A stretch of DNA of 64,000 nucleotides from Margaritifera margaritifera (GCA_029931535.1 JAQPZY010001432.1:2840034-2904033), one strand, 5' to 3'. Counted from the first letter of the stretch, positions 44,864 through 57,466 are shown. The notes: a model not told the origin generated them from the sequence alone. Translations and numbers: made by a program.

Positions 44864-44910
44864 TACGGAATAAATTACATGAGTAATAATGCCATATAGG
44901 TTTATTCCGT
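44864..44910. repeat. Second ACGGAATAAA...TTTATTCCGT inverted repeat
   Basis: TACGGAATAAA at 44864 faces TTTATTCCGT at 44901. Same motif as the larger inverted repeat 70 bp before. Confidence 0.75.
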
Positions 44911-45395
44911 CCAAATATACATGTATTTCTATTTCATAAAAACACTGAAATATGAAGTATATAAGGCTCATAAATGTATATTTATTTCATTTTTTAAAAT
45001 TACTATTTGTTACATATTTTGTTTTACATTAAAGTAGATACATACTGAGCATGTGAAATTAAACGTCAATAGTGTGAAGTGAATAAAACACCCTTCATTT
45101 TTCGTAGTTACGAACGGATTATGCCCAATGAATGAGCCCGAACCAACACTATCGTGTTATATCTCCAAGCTATATTTGTAAAACGTCGCCGTCCCAAAAT
45201 TCGTGAAAAAATTTAGGAACTTCTTTTAATCGCTGTAGTAATGCAACTGTTAATCTCATTGGCACATAATGCAGAAGATCCATGCAAATCGATGGTTTTT
45301 GATATTAAGAAATATATAATCAGAAAAAAATCTGTTTTTTGAGTAGATATACAGAATATTTCAAGAATGAAGTAGAAATATTGTATTGACACGAG

Positions 45396-45660
45396 TTGCA
45401 CGAAATTCATTAATAGAGTTCATAATATTTCGTATTTTCTTATTGCCATGGTGCATTATATATAATGAGAATTGCCTAGCCTATTATACAGGAACTGAAC
45501 TTTTTTGATTCTATTAATTATCTAAATAATACTGACAATAATTAGACATAGAAAAGTATTATTCAACTTTAAAATGTGTATTGCATTCTATAGTTATTTT
45601 TTATTATTTTTTTGTCAATCATATTATTAGGTATTATTTCAATATTATTAATTTTTAAAA
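45396..45660 (+). repeat. Penelope-like element 3' fragment, copy 2
   Basis: GAAATTCATTAATAGAGTTC, TATTTCGTATTTTCTTATTG, TATATAATGAGAATTGCC, TGATTCTATTAATTATCT and GTATTATTCAACTTTAAAAT match 44010-44210. Confidence 0.82.
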
Positions 45661-45757
45661 TTATTTTTAATTAATTTAAACTTAATTTTATAAATTATGA
45701 TAGTTACGAAAACTTTGTACAATAATTGTACAAGGGGACATAATTCAATATTTCAAG

Positions 45758-45759
<2 letters not shown>

Positions 45760-45807
<48 letters not shown>
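45760..45807. repeat. (AT)n microsatellite
   Basis: About 48 bp of alternating AT. Confidence 0.95.
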
Positions 45808-45809
<2 letters not shown>

Positions 45810-45813
<4 letters not shown>

Positions 45814-47650
45814 CGCCATTTGGATTTAGGCAGACTTATCCAAAAAGTTCTTAGTCTAAGATTATTTATAATCTTCATTTATAAATTCATATTTCATAAA
45901 TGATACATTATACAAATTTAACGGGAAATAACACTGTTTATCTCTATTTCTTCCGACATGTTCTGCTGTTATACTTTTCTATAGAGATATATGTATATGT
46001 ATCTTTGAATGTCTTTTAATATTTCAATTATCCATGCTATTTATACATTTAAGACTTTAGCTAGAACGTCTCAGAACGATTTTAGCTATGACTTCACCTT
46101 GTTTATTTTCATTTTGTTTTAACGTCAATCTCTTAGAAACCAATTGCATTTGATGATGTAAACATTAATTTCAAATTTTGCAAAGTTGAAAAATAACAGA
46201 TTGGTCCGAAATAAGAACGAGGAATGACCTTTCAAAATCAAGGAGACCGTCTGCAATCTGACTAAGCACAAGGTTAGTTTAAATATTGTTTGATTTGTTT
46301 CATAATCTTTTGTTATTTTGTTCTATGATTATTTAATAATCTTTTAAAAACTAGATACAGTTGCTTGATTTAAAGACACTGAACTACATTTCATTTCACA
46401 CGTACTATTTCTTTCCCTCTTTGTTAGGTTAGAGAATTTTTTTAAAAAAATTTGTTGAATTCTTTTTGGGTAAGCGAGGTAAACTCTTCGACTACCTGTT
46501 AATTCGAAATAGAACTACCACTAATACTTTTGGTTATAAGCTTTAACTATAAAGACAAGGTGGAGAACCAAACTATAATTTACTCGATTCATCCTAGTCT
46601 CATAACACTGGCTGATTACTATAGGTGGCGCTCATACAGTTTCATATTTTGCATAGATTTAATTTTTAAGAAAAACAATTTCCCATGTTTTTCCTCAATG
46701 GTTATCCTGACTATTTAAAACAGACCTTGTACATCTTAGGTATTATTAAAAGAATTTTTAATTCTCTTTATTTTGGTGGTATGAATTGATGGGTGTAATT
46801 TGGGATATAGAGTACACAGCTTGGTCTTGGTCTTGATGTGCATCTATCAAAACCTGGTTGCTCCGCTTGCTCAATTTTCACTTCTGGACTTCAAAGGTAA
46901 ATTGTAAAAAAAAGAGCCAATAACTTTTTTACTTTCTATATATTTTCTAATGTATTCATTGTACTTTCATAAGCTGGTATTGCCTACTCGGCAAAATTCG
47001 TTTTCCCCATTTAATAACTGCCAAAAAAAGTGTGGTTTGGACTAATTCAATCTGATTTTTCGAGCACATGGGTGCAGTCCTTTTTGTCAGCCTGTGTGCT
47101 GAGATCATGTACAATTTCCACAAGTACAAATTTGTAAAAAAAATGTCAGCCACAGAACAAGAAAATAACATACCGGTATAAGTGTGCCCAACTTCCTTTC
47201 ATTGTGCATGTTGCAAATTCAAACAACTTCACCTTACACCTGTCACTCTCCTCAGAAGTACATAACATCTGTACAGTGCCTCATAATGCGGGAAAAAGCA
47301 TGAGGTATCATCAAGATCATGATTGCATATAAACTTATAAAACGAATAGTTGAAGCTTCCAGCAAATATTTACCCCCCCCTCCCATATATATTGCATATA
47401 TTGAGTGTTACGTTTTCGCTCAATGGGCACTTTGATGCTCAATGTTGACTTTGAGCTTTCTTTCCACACATTATTAATTATTTTCAAACAACATTATGAA
47501 TCTTTGACCTAATATTTTGTTTTCGTGTACTATTGTTTTTGTTACTCTTTTATTTCATTCTTGTGTCTGTTATCTTTCCTTATTCTTCCCTTTAGCTTTG
47601 TTCCTTTTCGAGACCACTTTTTTTTCTCCATATTAACTTGTTTAACATTT
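45810..47650. other. No recognised feature
   Basis: No supported exon or repeat; scattered poly-T and poly-C tracts. Confidence 0.45.
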
Positions 47651-47654
47651 TCCT

Positions 47655-47943
47655 TGTCAAAGATATCAAATCCATCATAGTAAAAGCATATATTTCCTCC
47701 TATGTACAAAGCTACAATTCATCATTGTAAAAGTCAAGATCTTTTCCTCTAGTCAAAGATACAATTCATCATTTGTAAGAAGTCAATATATTTCCTTAGA
47801 CAAAGATACAATACATCAATGTGAAAAAGTCAATATATTTCCTCTAGTCAAAGGATACAATTCATGCATTGTAAAAGGTCAATATATTTGCTCTAGTCTT
47901 CAAAAGATACAATACATCATTGTAAAATTCAATATATATCCTC
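47655..47943. repeat. 48-bp tandem array, six units
   Basis: Unit AGTCAAAGATACAATTCATC, ATTGTAAAAG, TCAATATATTTCCTCT, with unit starts near 47655, 47702, 47751, 47798, 47845 and 47894. Differences among units are largely one-base insertions or deletions. Confidence 0.88.
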
Positions 47944-48009
47944 TAATTTACATTTAATTTTGAGCAAATTCCAGCTTCTGAGGTAGTTTTTAACTATAAA
48001 AGCTCAACA

Positions 48010-48435
48010 TTAATTGTAATAAAATAATCCTGTTAAGAAAATTGAGAGGAAAACCATCTCTACTCAATTCCTTAAAAAGACGACAAGACACATTTGTATA
48101 AAATTATACTGTTAGAAATTGAGAGAAAACCCATCTCTTAACTCATCCTTTAAAAAGACGACAAGATTCAACATTTTATGAATAAAATTTATAATCTGTT
48201 AAAATTGAAGAAAAAAACCATCTCTTACCTCATACGTTCTAAAAAAAGACGACAAGATCAACATTTATGTATAAAATTATAACTGTTAGAAGATTGAGGA
48301 AGAAAACCAAGCTCTTCACTCATCCTTTAAAAAGACGACAAGATCACATTTTGTATAAAATTATTACTGTTTAGAAATTTGGAGCGGAAAACCATATCTT
48401 ACTCATGCGTTTTTAAAAAAAAGTACGACAAGAGT
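48010..48435. repeat. About 86-bp tandem array, five units
   Basis: AAAAGACGACAAGA recurs at about 48073, 48153, 48243, 48329 and 48416, with GTATAAAATTAT, CTGTTAGAAATTGAG and GAAAACCATCTCTTACTCAT between. Single-base indels again dominate. Confidence 0.88.
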
Positions 48436-48439
48436 CAAC

Positions 48440-48955
48440 TAGCGAGAACAGATTATTAATTGAATTAAATTGTTTGGAAACAAACTAATGATATACTAAT
48501 AAAAATTAAAAATTTTAGAGATCAAAAGATTCAGTTGGCTGGAAATTCGTAGGAAAAAATAGAAGATGTAAATAAGATCAAGAGCAAAATGGAATTGAAA
48601 TAAGGAGAACAGGTATCAATATATTTCTGCAATTTGGAAATGGGAAACTACATAAGTTAAATGATGCCTCAAACTATAAAAATCTGATGGAACCTCTACT
48701 GGTAAATCAAGTCAGAAATTTTTAAAAGAATCAAAACATGTAATTATCAGAAGCTATATTCTTATCACACAGGTGGATCCCAGTTGATTTTGAGTCTTTC
48801 GCTTATCCTTAACTATAGGGATAATTCCTAAAAACAGACAGTGCAAAGAGAGAATCTATTGTATGCCATATAACGATAACTGAAGTCAACTGCAAACACT
48901 AAAAATACATGCCAAATAAATTAAAAGTTCAAGATCAGATTGCGGTTTTCGGTTA
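48440..48955. other. No firm feature
   Basis: Possibly the front part of the LINE that follows, but no motif is readable. Confidence 0.35.
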
Positions 48956-48959
48956 ATTA

Positions 48960-51550
48960 AGTTTTTAAGTTCTTGTGTATAGATATCGGTTGTTTTTATT
49001 TAAGGTGCAATTAATATTTTGATAATTATATCTGGGGAGCTACCATCAACCTTCAAAAGAGGAACATGTAATTAACTTGTCTTCCAAAAAAGGGAACAAA
49101 TCACCAAAACAGTATTTGAAGAATTGTGAGATCCATCTCTTTTACTTAATGTAGCTTACAAAAAATTTGCATCAAGATGTAATTGCAAATGATACTAAAG
49201 CCCTCGCATCTTCCAGTCAATTATTAATAATGATCAGGATCTGGTTTCCATCAAAGGAATGATTTATTTGGCGGAAAATATTCAGTTAGTCTACATGATC
49301 TCATCATTTTCTACAAAGAAATTTAAAGCATACCCTGGACTTCTTCTCTTAATTGATTTTGAAAACGCTTTTGATTGCTGTTGCATCGGCCTTTCATTGG
49401 TAAAGTATTAGACTTGGTTTAAAATTATTGGAGGAGGACTTCAAAAAATTGGATAAAGCTGTTTTTACCAAAAAGTATGTACAATCATGCATTATTGCGT
49501 CAATGGGACAATGTTTCATTGTTTGTTTTTGTACATTTAAATAAGGAAGCTGCAGGGAAAAGGTTAAATACCCTGCTTCCCATATATTTATCCTTCTGTG
49601 TGCAGAGATTATTAGCCCACATGATTAGGAAAAACGCAAATAAAGTTTAAGGAATAAAAACTAAAATCATATTGAATATCTTATTTCACAGTTATGCAGA
49701 TGACACTGCACTGACTCTTAATGGCTCTGAAAAAATCCCTGATATCAATGCTCTCTTCTAATTGTCAGGGCCTTATTTTAACATATGGAAAAAAACAAAA
49801 GCAGTCTGGATTGGAAGTAGAACACAGGTAGTAATATTAAATATTGCTCAGAATTACCATTTAGACTGGGATTCATATACATTTATTTTACATTGGCATA
49901 AGATTTTCCACAGAACTAAACAATGTGGTTAAATTTAAATCTATGATAACAAATTTCAGGAAAATTAAAGATTTACTTCGGCAACTGGTGAGATAGATCA
50001 CTAACCACTTTTGATAAAATTACTGTTATTGAAGAAAGTTTTTGGCATTATTGAAAAACTTACATATCTACTAATGAGTTTACAAAATTGCCTTCATTAA
50101 TGTACTCCTTAAAACTAGATTGTCTTTTTTATAAGTTTGTTTGGAGTGAGGCAAGAGACATAACTTAAAAGAAAAGTAATTATTAAAGACTATCACGAGG
50201 GTGACCTTAAAAATAGTTGATCATCAATTTGTTTGTGGAATTCTATTAAGAATGTGCTAGGATCAGAAAGTATGGTTACTCTTGTGCGCTAACTGGAAAA
50301 AAAAAAACATTTTACTTTTCTCCTCTCCCAAACATAGAAAAAAAAATTCCTATTTGGAATAGATTTTCTGAAAAAGAGTTAATAAATGCCTGAATGGAGT
50401 TTTGGATAGATATATTTTCAGCTTACATTAAAATTGTTATAATAAGTTTATTGTTGAAAACGATTGAATAACTTTAAACACAAATATGGATGAAATCCTA
50501 ATATCATTTTTGGAAATTCTAACTGTAATGTACAAACAATAGATTGAATAAGGTATATTCTATATAAATGACTTTGTAAATGAAAGATGGTTCATGGATC
50601 AATCTTGACAAGTTTCAAAATAAATTTGGTATCCATGTAAATTTCATAGAGGTTTAGGGGAATTTTTGGTGCCATACAAATCTACAAATGTAAATTTGAT
50701 ATTAAGTATCAATTCGAATATACTAGTACCCATGTTTGTACCCATCTATTTTACTTAGTTTTAAAGGATTAATTGGGCTGTTAAAGAATTCTACAAAATG
50801 CTCATTTGGCAATCATTAGGAGCCAGCCTCAATTACAAAATGGAATACAAGAATTCGACAATTTAATTGAGAATGAAATGGAATAAAGCTTGCTTCCTTG
50901 CCTCAAAAAGGTAACCAGAGGTCCTGGACTTTAAATGGCTTCGAACTATGATTTTACACAAAATCTTGGTAATAAATAATGTTCCAATTTGGAAAACATT
51001 TCAAGTAATCTGTGCTCTCTCTGCAAAAACCTCTGTTTATGTTTGATCGCTATCTTAATGGGAGTGTCCAAAAACAGAATCATTCTTGACTAGGTTTCAT
51101 AGAGTGGTTTGAAGAGAAAGAGTGAGTGCTATCGTCTCTATAACTTGTATGTATTGAAGTGAGAATTTCTGCCTGGCATATTAGATATATAAAAGATCTG
51201 ATAATGTGATTAAACTCTTTAGGATTACAGTTGAAATTATATATTGATAACTGTTATTTTAATAATAAATTACCAAATATGTCTCATTTTAAGAAGGAAG
51301 GAACTGAGAAAATACACTTTCTGTTGAGAGAAGTATTTCTGCATACACAAAACTGCAGCATAGGGAAATTTTGATTACTAAATTGGCAACTTTACAAAAA
51401 GTTGTATTTAAACTGAATATTAATATATCACTATTTTACCATGCTATCCATACGTAAAGAATTTGTTGATACCATTGGTGGATGCAGTTATAGGTTCAGT
51501 ATACGTGTCTATATAAAATTTAAGCAGGCCTGCATCAGGCCCACTTTTTT
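48960..51550 (+). pseudogene. L1/Tx1-like LINE ORF2, heavily decayed
   Basis: Pieces in many frames, in the right order: SKKGNKSPKQYLKN, LLNVAYKKFAS, SIINNDQDL, GMIYLAENIQLVYMI, PGLLLLIDFENAFD (LIDFEKAFD motif with the catalytic Asp), YIFIL then CAEI, HSYADDTALTLNGSEK (intact ADD box, about 49690), AVWIGSRTQ, KLPSLMYSLKLD, then weaker C-terminal traces (IPIWNRFSEKELINA). This is the L1/Tx1-type reverse transcriptase order. Very frequent frame changes make coding impossible; part of this may be sequence error, as in the arrays just upstream. Confidence 0.7.
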
Positions 51551-51639
51551 TCGTATGTTGCCTGATGCAGGGAGGTGTACACTGTATTAATAAACAGATT
51601 AATTATCTCAATAAATACCTCTGTTGTGTATAGGTACAT

Positions 51640-51900
51640 TGCATCTTTGTATTTTATGCATATGCTTGTATCTATGTACATTTGAGGTGTGTGGGTATGA
51701 GTATTTGTATTTATGCATATGCTTTGATCTATGTACATTTGTAGGTGTGAGGGTATGGGTATTTGTATTTATGCTTATGCTTGTTGTACCTATGTTACAA
51801 TTGTACATATGTGGGTTTGGGTTTTTGTATTTATGCATTATGGAGCTTGTATCTGATGTACATTTGTACATGTGTGTGTATGGGTATTTGTATTTAGGTA
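51640..51900. repeat. About 65-bp minisatellite, four units
   Basis: GTATTTGTATTTATGCATAT, GCTTGTATCTATGTACATTT and GGTGTGTGGGTATG recur four times. Confidence 0.8.
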
Positions 51901-52128
51901 TATCTTTGAATAGAAATATATGCATGTATGTGTGTATGTTCGTATGGATGTATATGTGTGTATGTACATGTATATGTGTGTATATGTGAAGATATATAGA
52001 TATGTGTGTATATATAAATATATATATATATATATGTGTCTGTGTATGTATCTGCATATATAAGTATATATACATACGTGTATGTATGTGTGTACATTTA
52101 TATATACATATATGTATTTGTTTATGTA

Positions 52129-52289
<161 letters not shown>

Positions 52290-52438
52290 ACATATATACA
52301 TGTACCGTATTTTTGTATAGATTTATGCATAAGGGTGCGTTTGCACACATGGATGGATGGCTGGAATCATATCATACAAATGTAATAATATGAAAATACA
52401 ACATGTAATATATGCGGACACAACAATTATCATTGTAG

Positions 52439-52497
52439 TTCTCTCTCTTCTTCCATCCTTCTCTGTTATCTCTCTCTCTCTCTCCCTCTCTCTCTCA
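52439..52497. repeat. (CT)n tract
   Basis: CT-rich, partly regular. Confidence 0.88.
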
Positions 52498-52499
52498 AA

Positions 52500-53165
52500 A
52501 ACCTCTGACACAGTTATACTAGCTATAGTTTAATCTTGTACTTTTGATCCACCATTATAAATATCTCATATTTATATTACCTCATAAATTGTTATGGTAA
52601 GTCCAAGGCACCCAAACCTTGGCATCATAATGTGTCTGGAGTAATAAAAAAAATTTTTTTAAATTTGAATTTAATCTGATGAAGCAATAATGCGAAACTG
52701 GTCACAGAATTTGCGTGTTGGTATTGCTTATATTTTAATATTTACTTTATATTTGGTGTAACTGTCAACCTCGTCAGTAGCACATAACACGAATTGGAGA
52801 TATTTTATTAGAAATTATGTCAGGCATAAACATGCTTTAATGGTTCCGAAATTTAAATGCCACCTGTAAATCATACACATTGAACATACAATCAGGCAGA
52901 AAACCTATCTGAAGAAAAGAAACATATCAATCAGGTCTAAAATATACATGATACAATAAAACATACTCAAATATGTAATAAAAGAAACATCATTCTGGAA
53001 TTAAGACAAGGACATGGATATTCTAATAAATGACCCAATTTCAGAGTATTACATGTCCGCACAGTATTGAAAGTTCCGCATCCTCAGCAAAGGGACAGCA
53101 GTTCTGTGTAAAAAAGCCATAGCATTCACTGACCTAACCATGTAAGTTATGAATACAACCATCTT
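52500..53165. other. No recognised gene
   Basis: Holds a CCAAGG/CCTTGG mini-hairpin near 52611 and a CTGATGAAGC...GCGAAAC motif at 52677 judged not to be a ribozyme. Confidence 0.45.
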
Positions 53166-53179
53166 GTTCATTAAAGTCA

Positions 53180-53428
53180 GTGTCCCAGGTGGCTGAGTGG
53201 TCTAAGGCACTTACAGATCATTGACATCTCACCTCTATTGGCGTGGGTTAGAGTCTCAGCTCGGCCAACATGGTTATGTGAGAAAGCTTGCCAGTAGCTT
53301 CCCATGGGTCAGTGGTTCTTCCCGGGGTTTTCCTGGGTTCTTCCTCCATCACATATACTGGCTGCTATGTATACCCTATCATGTGCTGGAAAATGGTGTT
53401 AAATCACACAAAACAAAGAAACAAACTG
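53180..53428 (+). mobile_element. tRNA-Leu-derived SINE, copy 4
   Basis: A box CAGGTGGCTGAGTGGTCTAA and B box GTGGGTTAGAGTCTC (one change from consensus), full body, tail TCACACAAAACAAAGAAACA. Target duplications ATTAAAGTCA at 53170-53179 and 53429-53438 are identical, so this copy is fairly young. Confidence 0.92.
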
Positions 53429-53626
53429 ATTAAAGTCATTGATTAATACAGCCATGTCATACAGTAATGTGTGTCATTCATTTTTCTACCCATGTCCTTA
53501 GACCTAACCATGTCTCTATTGAATACACACTTTATTCAGCTGTAATAGGAGGGGAGACAAATTCTAACTATCGCGGTAAGGAATCAAACCTGGTTTTGTC
53601 TGTCTCAGTCAAGTGCACATACCACT

Positions 53627-54510
53627 AGGGGTGAAACGATTAATCAATATATCGATGTATCGGTTATTTTTCCATATCAATACCCATATCAATACAAGAG
53701 GTGAAGAATCGATACAAACGATACTTACCCTATACATGTTACTTTAATCTAAGGCAATTATGAATAATTATTAGTTATTTGCCTTTTTATTCTTTAAATT
53801 GAGAATTCTTCTGAGACAGCTGTAACAGGCACGTACATTCATTTCCTGTCAGTAAAAAAGAAAATCCATTGATGAGACGCAGTCACCTTCTACAAATTAA
53901 CACCAAGTGTCTAACTCACATGGTTTGAAATCTTCCCCGTGCCCCCGGTGTCAATACCATGCTAATTATTTTATCCCGTCAGCCACTGATAACATGTATC
54001 AAAGTAAGAAAGACATTCCATATTTGTTCCCCATGTATGAATAATTTAAGTACTTTACTGATAATTTAATAACCACTTTTACACAAAGTTTTTCTTGCTT
54101 CACATCTTGTCTACATTTATTGAATTTGAAGGCTACACTTCCAGTGTGTCACGCAGCAGTGAAATATGATACATTCAGTTCTGATTGATGTTGATTGTTT
54201 GTTCAAGTCCAGGGTAAAACAATAACCACCAGTCAGAACTAACTGTAGCTTAGTAGGTAGTCTGTTTGGAAGTATTTTTTTTATCTTGTCAAGGATGAGA
54301 ATGGCATATGAACAGATGATAAGTCTATGTCTCTCTGTAATCTGCATTGTGGAAATACAGCCAATATGTCACCACAGCACCACCCTACCATTGATGAACC
54401 TTCTAAAACTGAAAAGACCACATTGATATGTGTATCGATAATGTTTCGTATCGTAGGCTGTGTCTTGTGAATCATATCAACATGCGGCAGAGGTGTATCC
54501 TTTGACCCCT
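53627..54510. mobile_element. Nonautonomous DNA transposon, 884 bp, 10-bp target duplication
   Basis: ACATACCACT occurs immediately outside both ends (53617-53626 and 54511-54520). The left end AGGGGTGAAACGAT and the reverse complement of the right end AGGGGTCAAAGGAT match at 12 of 14 positions. Both subterminal regions are rich in ATCGAT/ATACGAT motifs. No transposase frame is present. The termini suggest hAT, but hAT normally gives 8-bp duplications while Mutator-like elements give 9-11, so the superfamily is open. Confidence 0.72.
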
Positions 54511-54842
54511 ACATACCACTAGACCAAAAAGTTCCAGACCAGCCAGGCTTTTTAGTCAGTGGCCTGATACACCTAGACCGCTTCACTCCTCCCCCTTATC
54601 TTGACATTTGACCTTGAATGTGACCCAGATTCACCTCTCAGCGGTCGAACCCCATTCCCAACCTGGCCAATGGCTGCTGAGAGTCAGATGAACCCCCAAA
54701 TGTAACAGGAGGGGATACAAATTATAATTATCACAGTCACAATTGAACCCGGTTTGTCTGTCTCATAGATGGTCACACATAAACTAAAGGTGCTGAAAAA
54801 AACGTGCTTCGGGTACAGTATTTAACCAATTTACCCCTATGT

Positions 54843-55089
54843 TGGGGTCCCAGGTAGTGGAGTGGTCTAAGGCGCTTGCCTTTGCTTATCATGGGCACAT
54901 CTCACCTCTCTGTGTGAGTTTAAGTCTCAGGTCAACCAATGTGGGCATGTGAGAAAGCTTGCCAGTAGCTTCCCATGGGTCAGTGGTTCTTTCCCGTGTC
55001 TTACTGGGTTCTTCCTCCACCAAATATACTAGCCACCATGTATCCTATCATGTGCTGAAAAATGGAGTTAAACCCCACAAAACAAACAA
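54843..55089 (+). mobile_element. tRNA-Leu-derived SINE, copy 5
   Basis: A box region CCCAGGTAGTGGAGTGGTCT, weakened B box GTGAGTTTAAGTCTC, complete body and tail. Target duplications TACCCCTATGT at 54832-54842 and 55090-55100 are identical. Confidence 0.92.
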
Positions 55090-55379
55090 TACCCCTATGT
55101 GACATACTTGGTGGTAAACCATGATACAGTCAATTTCAAGGCCACTGATCAATTTTTCCTTTACTGTTCTGTTATTCTAATCAGTCTCAGAACGGAAAGA
55201 TACAACTTTCTTACTTTTCATGTGGCACATGGTATGTAAATAGCATATTTTTGGTTCATAGGATTGCTCCATGTTAGTGACATAGTTTTCTAAAAAAAAG
55301 TTAGTTTTATGAAGAAGTTGAATGACAAGTCATAATTATGTTGCAAATTTGTTTATATTTACAGAAAAACATTTAAAAA

Positions 55380-55515
55380 ATGCTTGAAGAGTGCATGAAG
55401 AAAACAAGTCAAGAGTCTGGTGATGTTACATCCTTTGACCAGTTGAAGGATATTATAGCCAAATATGAAATTGCAACAAGCTCCAAGTTTGTGGTTCAGA
55501 AAGCACATGCAGTTG
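55380..55515 (+). CDS. Host gene, first coding exon
   Basis: The exon starts after TTATATTTACAG (ending 55364); all frames are closed before the ATG at 55380, so translation probably begins here. 45 codons plus one base (MLEECMKKTSQESGDVTSFD, QLKDIIAKYEIATSSKFVVQ, KAHAV) lead to the donor G/GTCAGT at 55516 in phase 1. Joining to the exon at 57444 restores an uninterrupted frame (AV-G-ITYSKRH), which is strong evidence for real splicing. The F..LKD.I.KYE.ATSSKFVV pattern followed by a basic KKK-CCPVKIKF segment recalls the N-terminal regions of FAR1-like or CaRF-like DNA-binding proteins, but I cannot name the family with confidence. Confidence 0.7.
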
Positions 55516-56450
55516 GTCAGTTTTAAATACATTATCTTAATAGATTTTATGATGGATTTTAAGGTCTTATTAGGCTTTATTTTCTTGTTTGTTTATATTT
55601 TCTCTTATTACTAACACTTAATGAACAGTGAAAATGAAAAGAGAAGTTAGGTGTCAGATAGTGAAAAAAATCACCATGTAAATTGAATTTATAATTGCTT
55701 TACATACCGTGAATTATATTTTACTGAAATTTACTACGTCAATTTTGTGGCCTTTGTATGGACCCCATTCACAATCAAAATCTGATTGTGTATTTTCCAA
55801 ACTTTAAAATTCCCAGTTTAGACATGAAATACTTCTGAGCTTACAAAATTTCCCAATTAAGCTGTATTGCAAGTAATTTCTCCAATTCCATGGGCCCCAG
55901 GACCCCATGTAAAAAGCTAGGAAAATCTTTGTGTACCAATTTTTGTGGATTTCCCAATTATGCTGCATTATGTGCAATTTTCTCCAATTCCATGGACACC
56001 AGGACCCGATGTAAAAAGCTAGGAAAATCCTTGTGTACCAATTTTTTTGGATTTCTTTGATGACATCAACCACAAATTTAAGCACACACACATAGTGATT
56101 CTTCTATGAAAATGATAGGATGCTTGTAACAAACCATAAAATTAAGTACCAACTGTAATGTCATTTAATAAGATTGATAATATCACAAATATATCTGAAT
56201 TCACATTATATGGTTGCAGATCAACCTTCAATCTCTTGTACAGTATGAGCATAAATTATATATCGGAGTTAACAAACACACCATTGACTCCAGTGTAAAA
56301 GCCTGTATTAAATTAGCTTTCTGTTAACAGTCCATTTATATAAAGGAACTATATGTACTGAACAGACATTACAGTTTGCTCTCATTTTGTCCTTTTAAGA
56401 TTTTTAAAAGCATAAATTCAAACTAAGATGGGAGAACAGTCAGGAGAATG
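55516..56450 (+). repeat. Intron with a 102-bp tandem duplication (55847-56050)
   Basis: TTCTCCAATTCCATGG, ACCAGGACCC and ATGTAAAAAGCTAGGAAAAT are repeated in two adjacent units. The rest of the intron is AT-rich. Confidence 0.8.
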
Positions 56451-56469
56451 CCAAAACACCCTTACACTT

Positions 56470-56595
56470 TGAATCCCATTTGTGATTCTTGGTCGAAAGA
56501 TTTTGGAATACCATCAGGGAAAAGATCATGAGGAAAAGAGGAAAAAGAAACAAAAAGAACAAGAGGGAAAAGAAATGTATATTTCTTATATTCTT
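56470..56595 (+). pseudogene. Exon-like segment of the same gene with a frameshift
   Basis: The frame IPFVILGRKILEYHQGKDHE then EKRKKKQKEQEGKE is typical of the part that should sit between the TSSKFVV and CCPVKIKF segments in proteins of this sort (PF-ILG-K..-C.-G.D). A TGA lies directly before IPF, while the upstream TPLHFE is in another frame, so one to a few bases seem to be missing. Either the locus is a recent pseudogene, or the exon is skipped, or the assembly has an indel here. No clean acceptor or donor is visible. Confidence 0.4.
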
Positions 56596-57443
56596 CAGCA
56601 CAAGCACATGTCAGAAAGCTACATAAAAAGTAAAATAAATCAAGAAATAAGAAAATGGGCAATATCTTTTCAGTATTAATGAAAAGTGACATTTCAGGTT
56701 CATCAGTTGCACTGATTATTTTTTTCAATAATTTTATTTTTATAGAAAAATAAATGTATTTATTTGGAGTATGAATTAATGGGAACCAAATGATTGTCAA
56801 AGTAAAAGTAAATTTATTCAGTTTTATCACATTTTTTTTTTATTAATGGCATTTTTAATATGGTCATTTGTCAGTTCAGTTTTACACAAATGAAAGAAAC
56901 TAAATATAAAAAAAAATATTGAACAGTTCAGTTGCTACCGTTGTGCCTGTATTTTCACAACATTAGAAAATATTATGGGCTACCACATACCATTATATAT
57001 GTGATTAAGAAGCATTAATTATATAAATGTTGATTTTATGAAGATGACTTAAAGTTCAAAAAGTTGATATGATGTATAACTTGTCAAATATTTTCCCACA
57101 TTTTTATATTTACACATTCAAATCTTGTATAAGAAATTATTTAGATTTGTCCATTCATGGGTGCCATGTGATTGTAATTAAAGACTATATAAATTCTAAA
57201 GATCACAGACTATTTAGGTATAAAAAGTTGCTAATCCATGTATATTCTAACATCAGTTCAGTGTAAATTAAATCAGAAATGAATTTTGAGAACTATACAA
57301 TGGTTCATTGAATAAAAATCTTTTTTTTAAAAAACAGCATTTGAAGTCTTCATTCTTTTTTTAATATGAGCTCGCATCTTTAATTTTGTGCAAGTCACAA
57401 TTTAAATTAGATAAATTGTTTTGGTTTATTTTCATTATTACAG

Positions 57444-57466
57444 GTATTACATATTCAAAAAGGCAT
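57444..57466 (+). CDS. Host gene, 23-nt microexon
   Basis: Acceptor TTCATTATTACAG and donor CAT/GTAAGT (perfect consensus) enclose 23 bases. Added to the phase-1 end of the exon at 55515 they encode G-ITYSKRH and end in phase 0, matching the phase-0 start of the exon at 57590. Confidence 0.65.

Noticed and set aside
52677..52712. CTGATGAAGCAATAATGCGAAAC as a second hammerhead
   Set aside because: There is an extra A between CTGATGA and the GCA/TGC stem, and no upstream partner for stem III or closed stem I was found.
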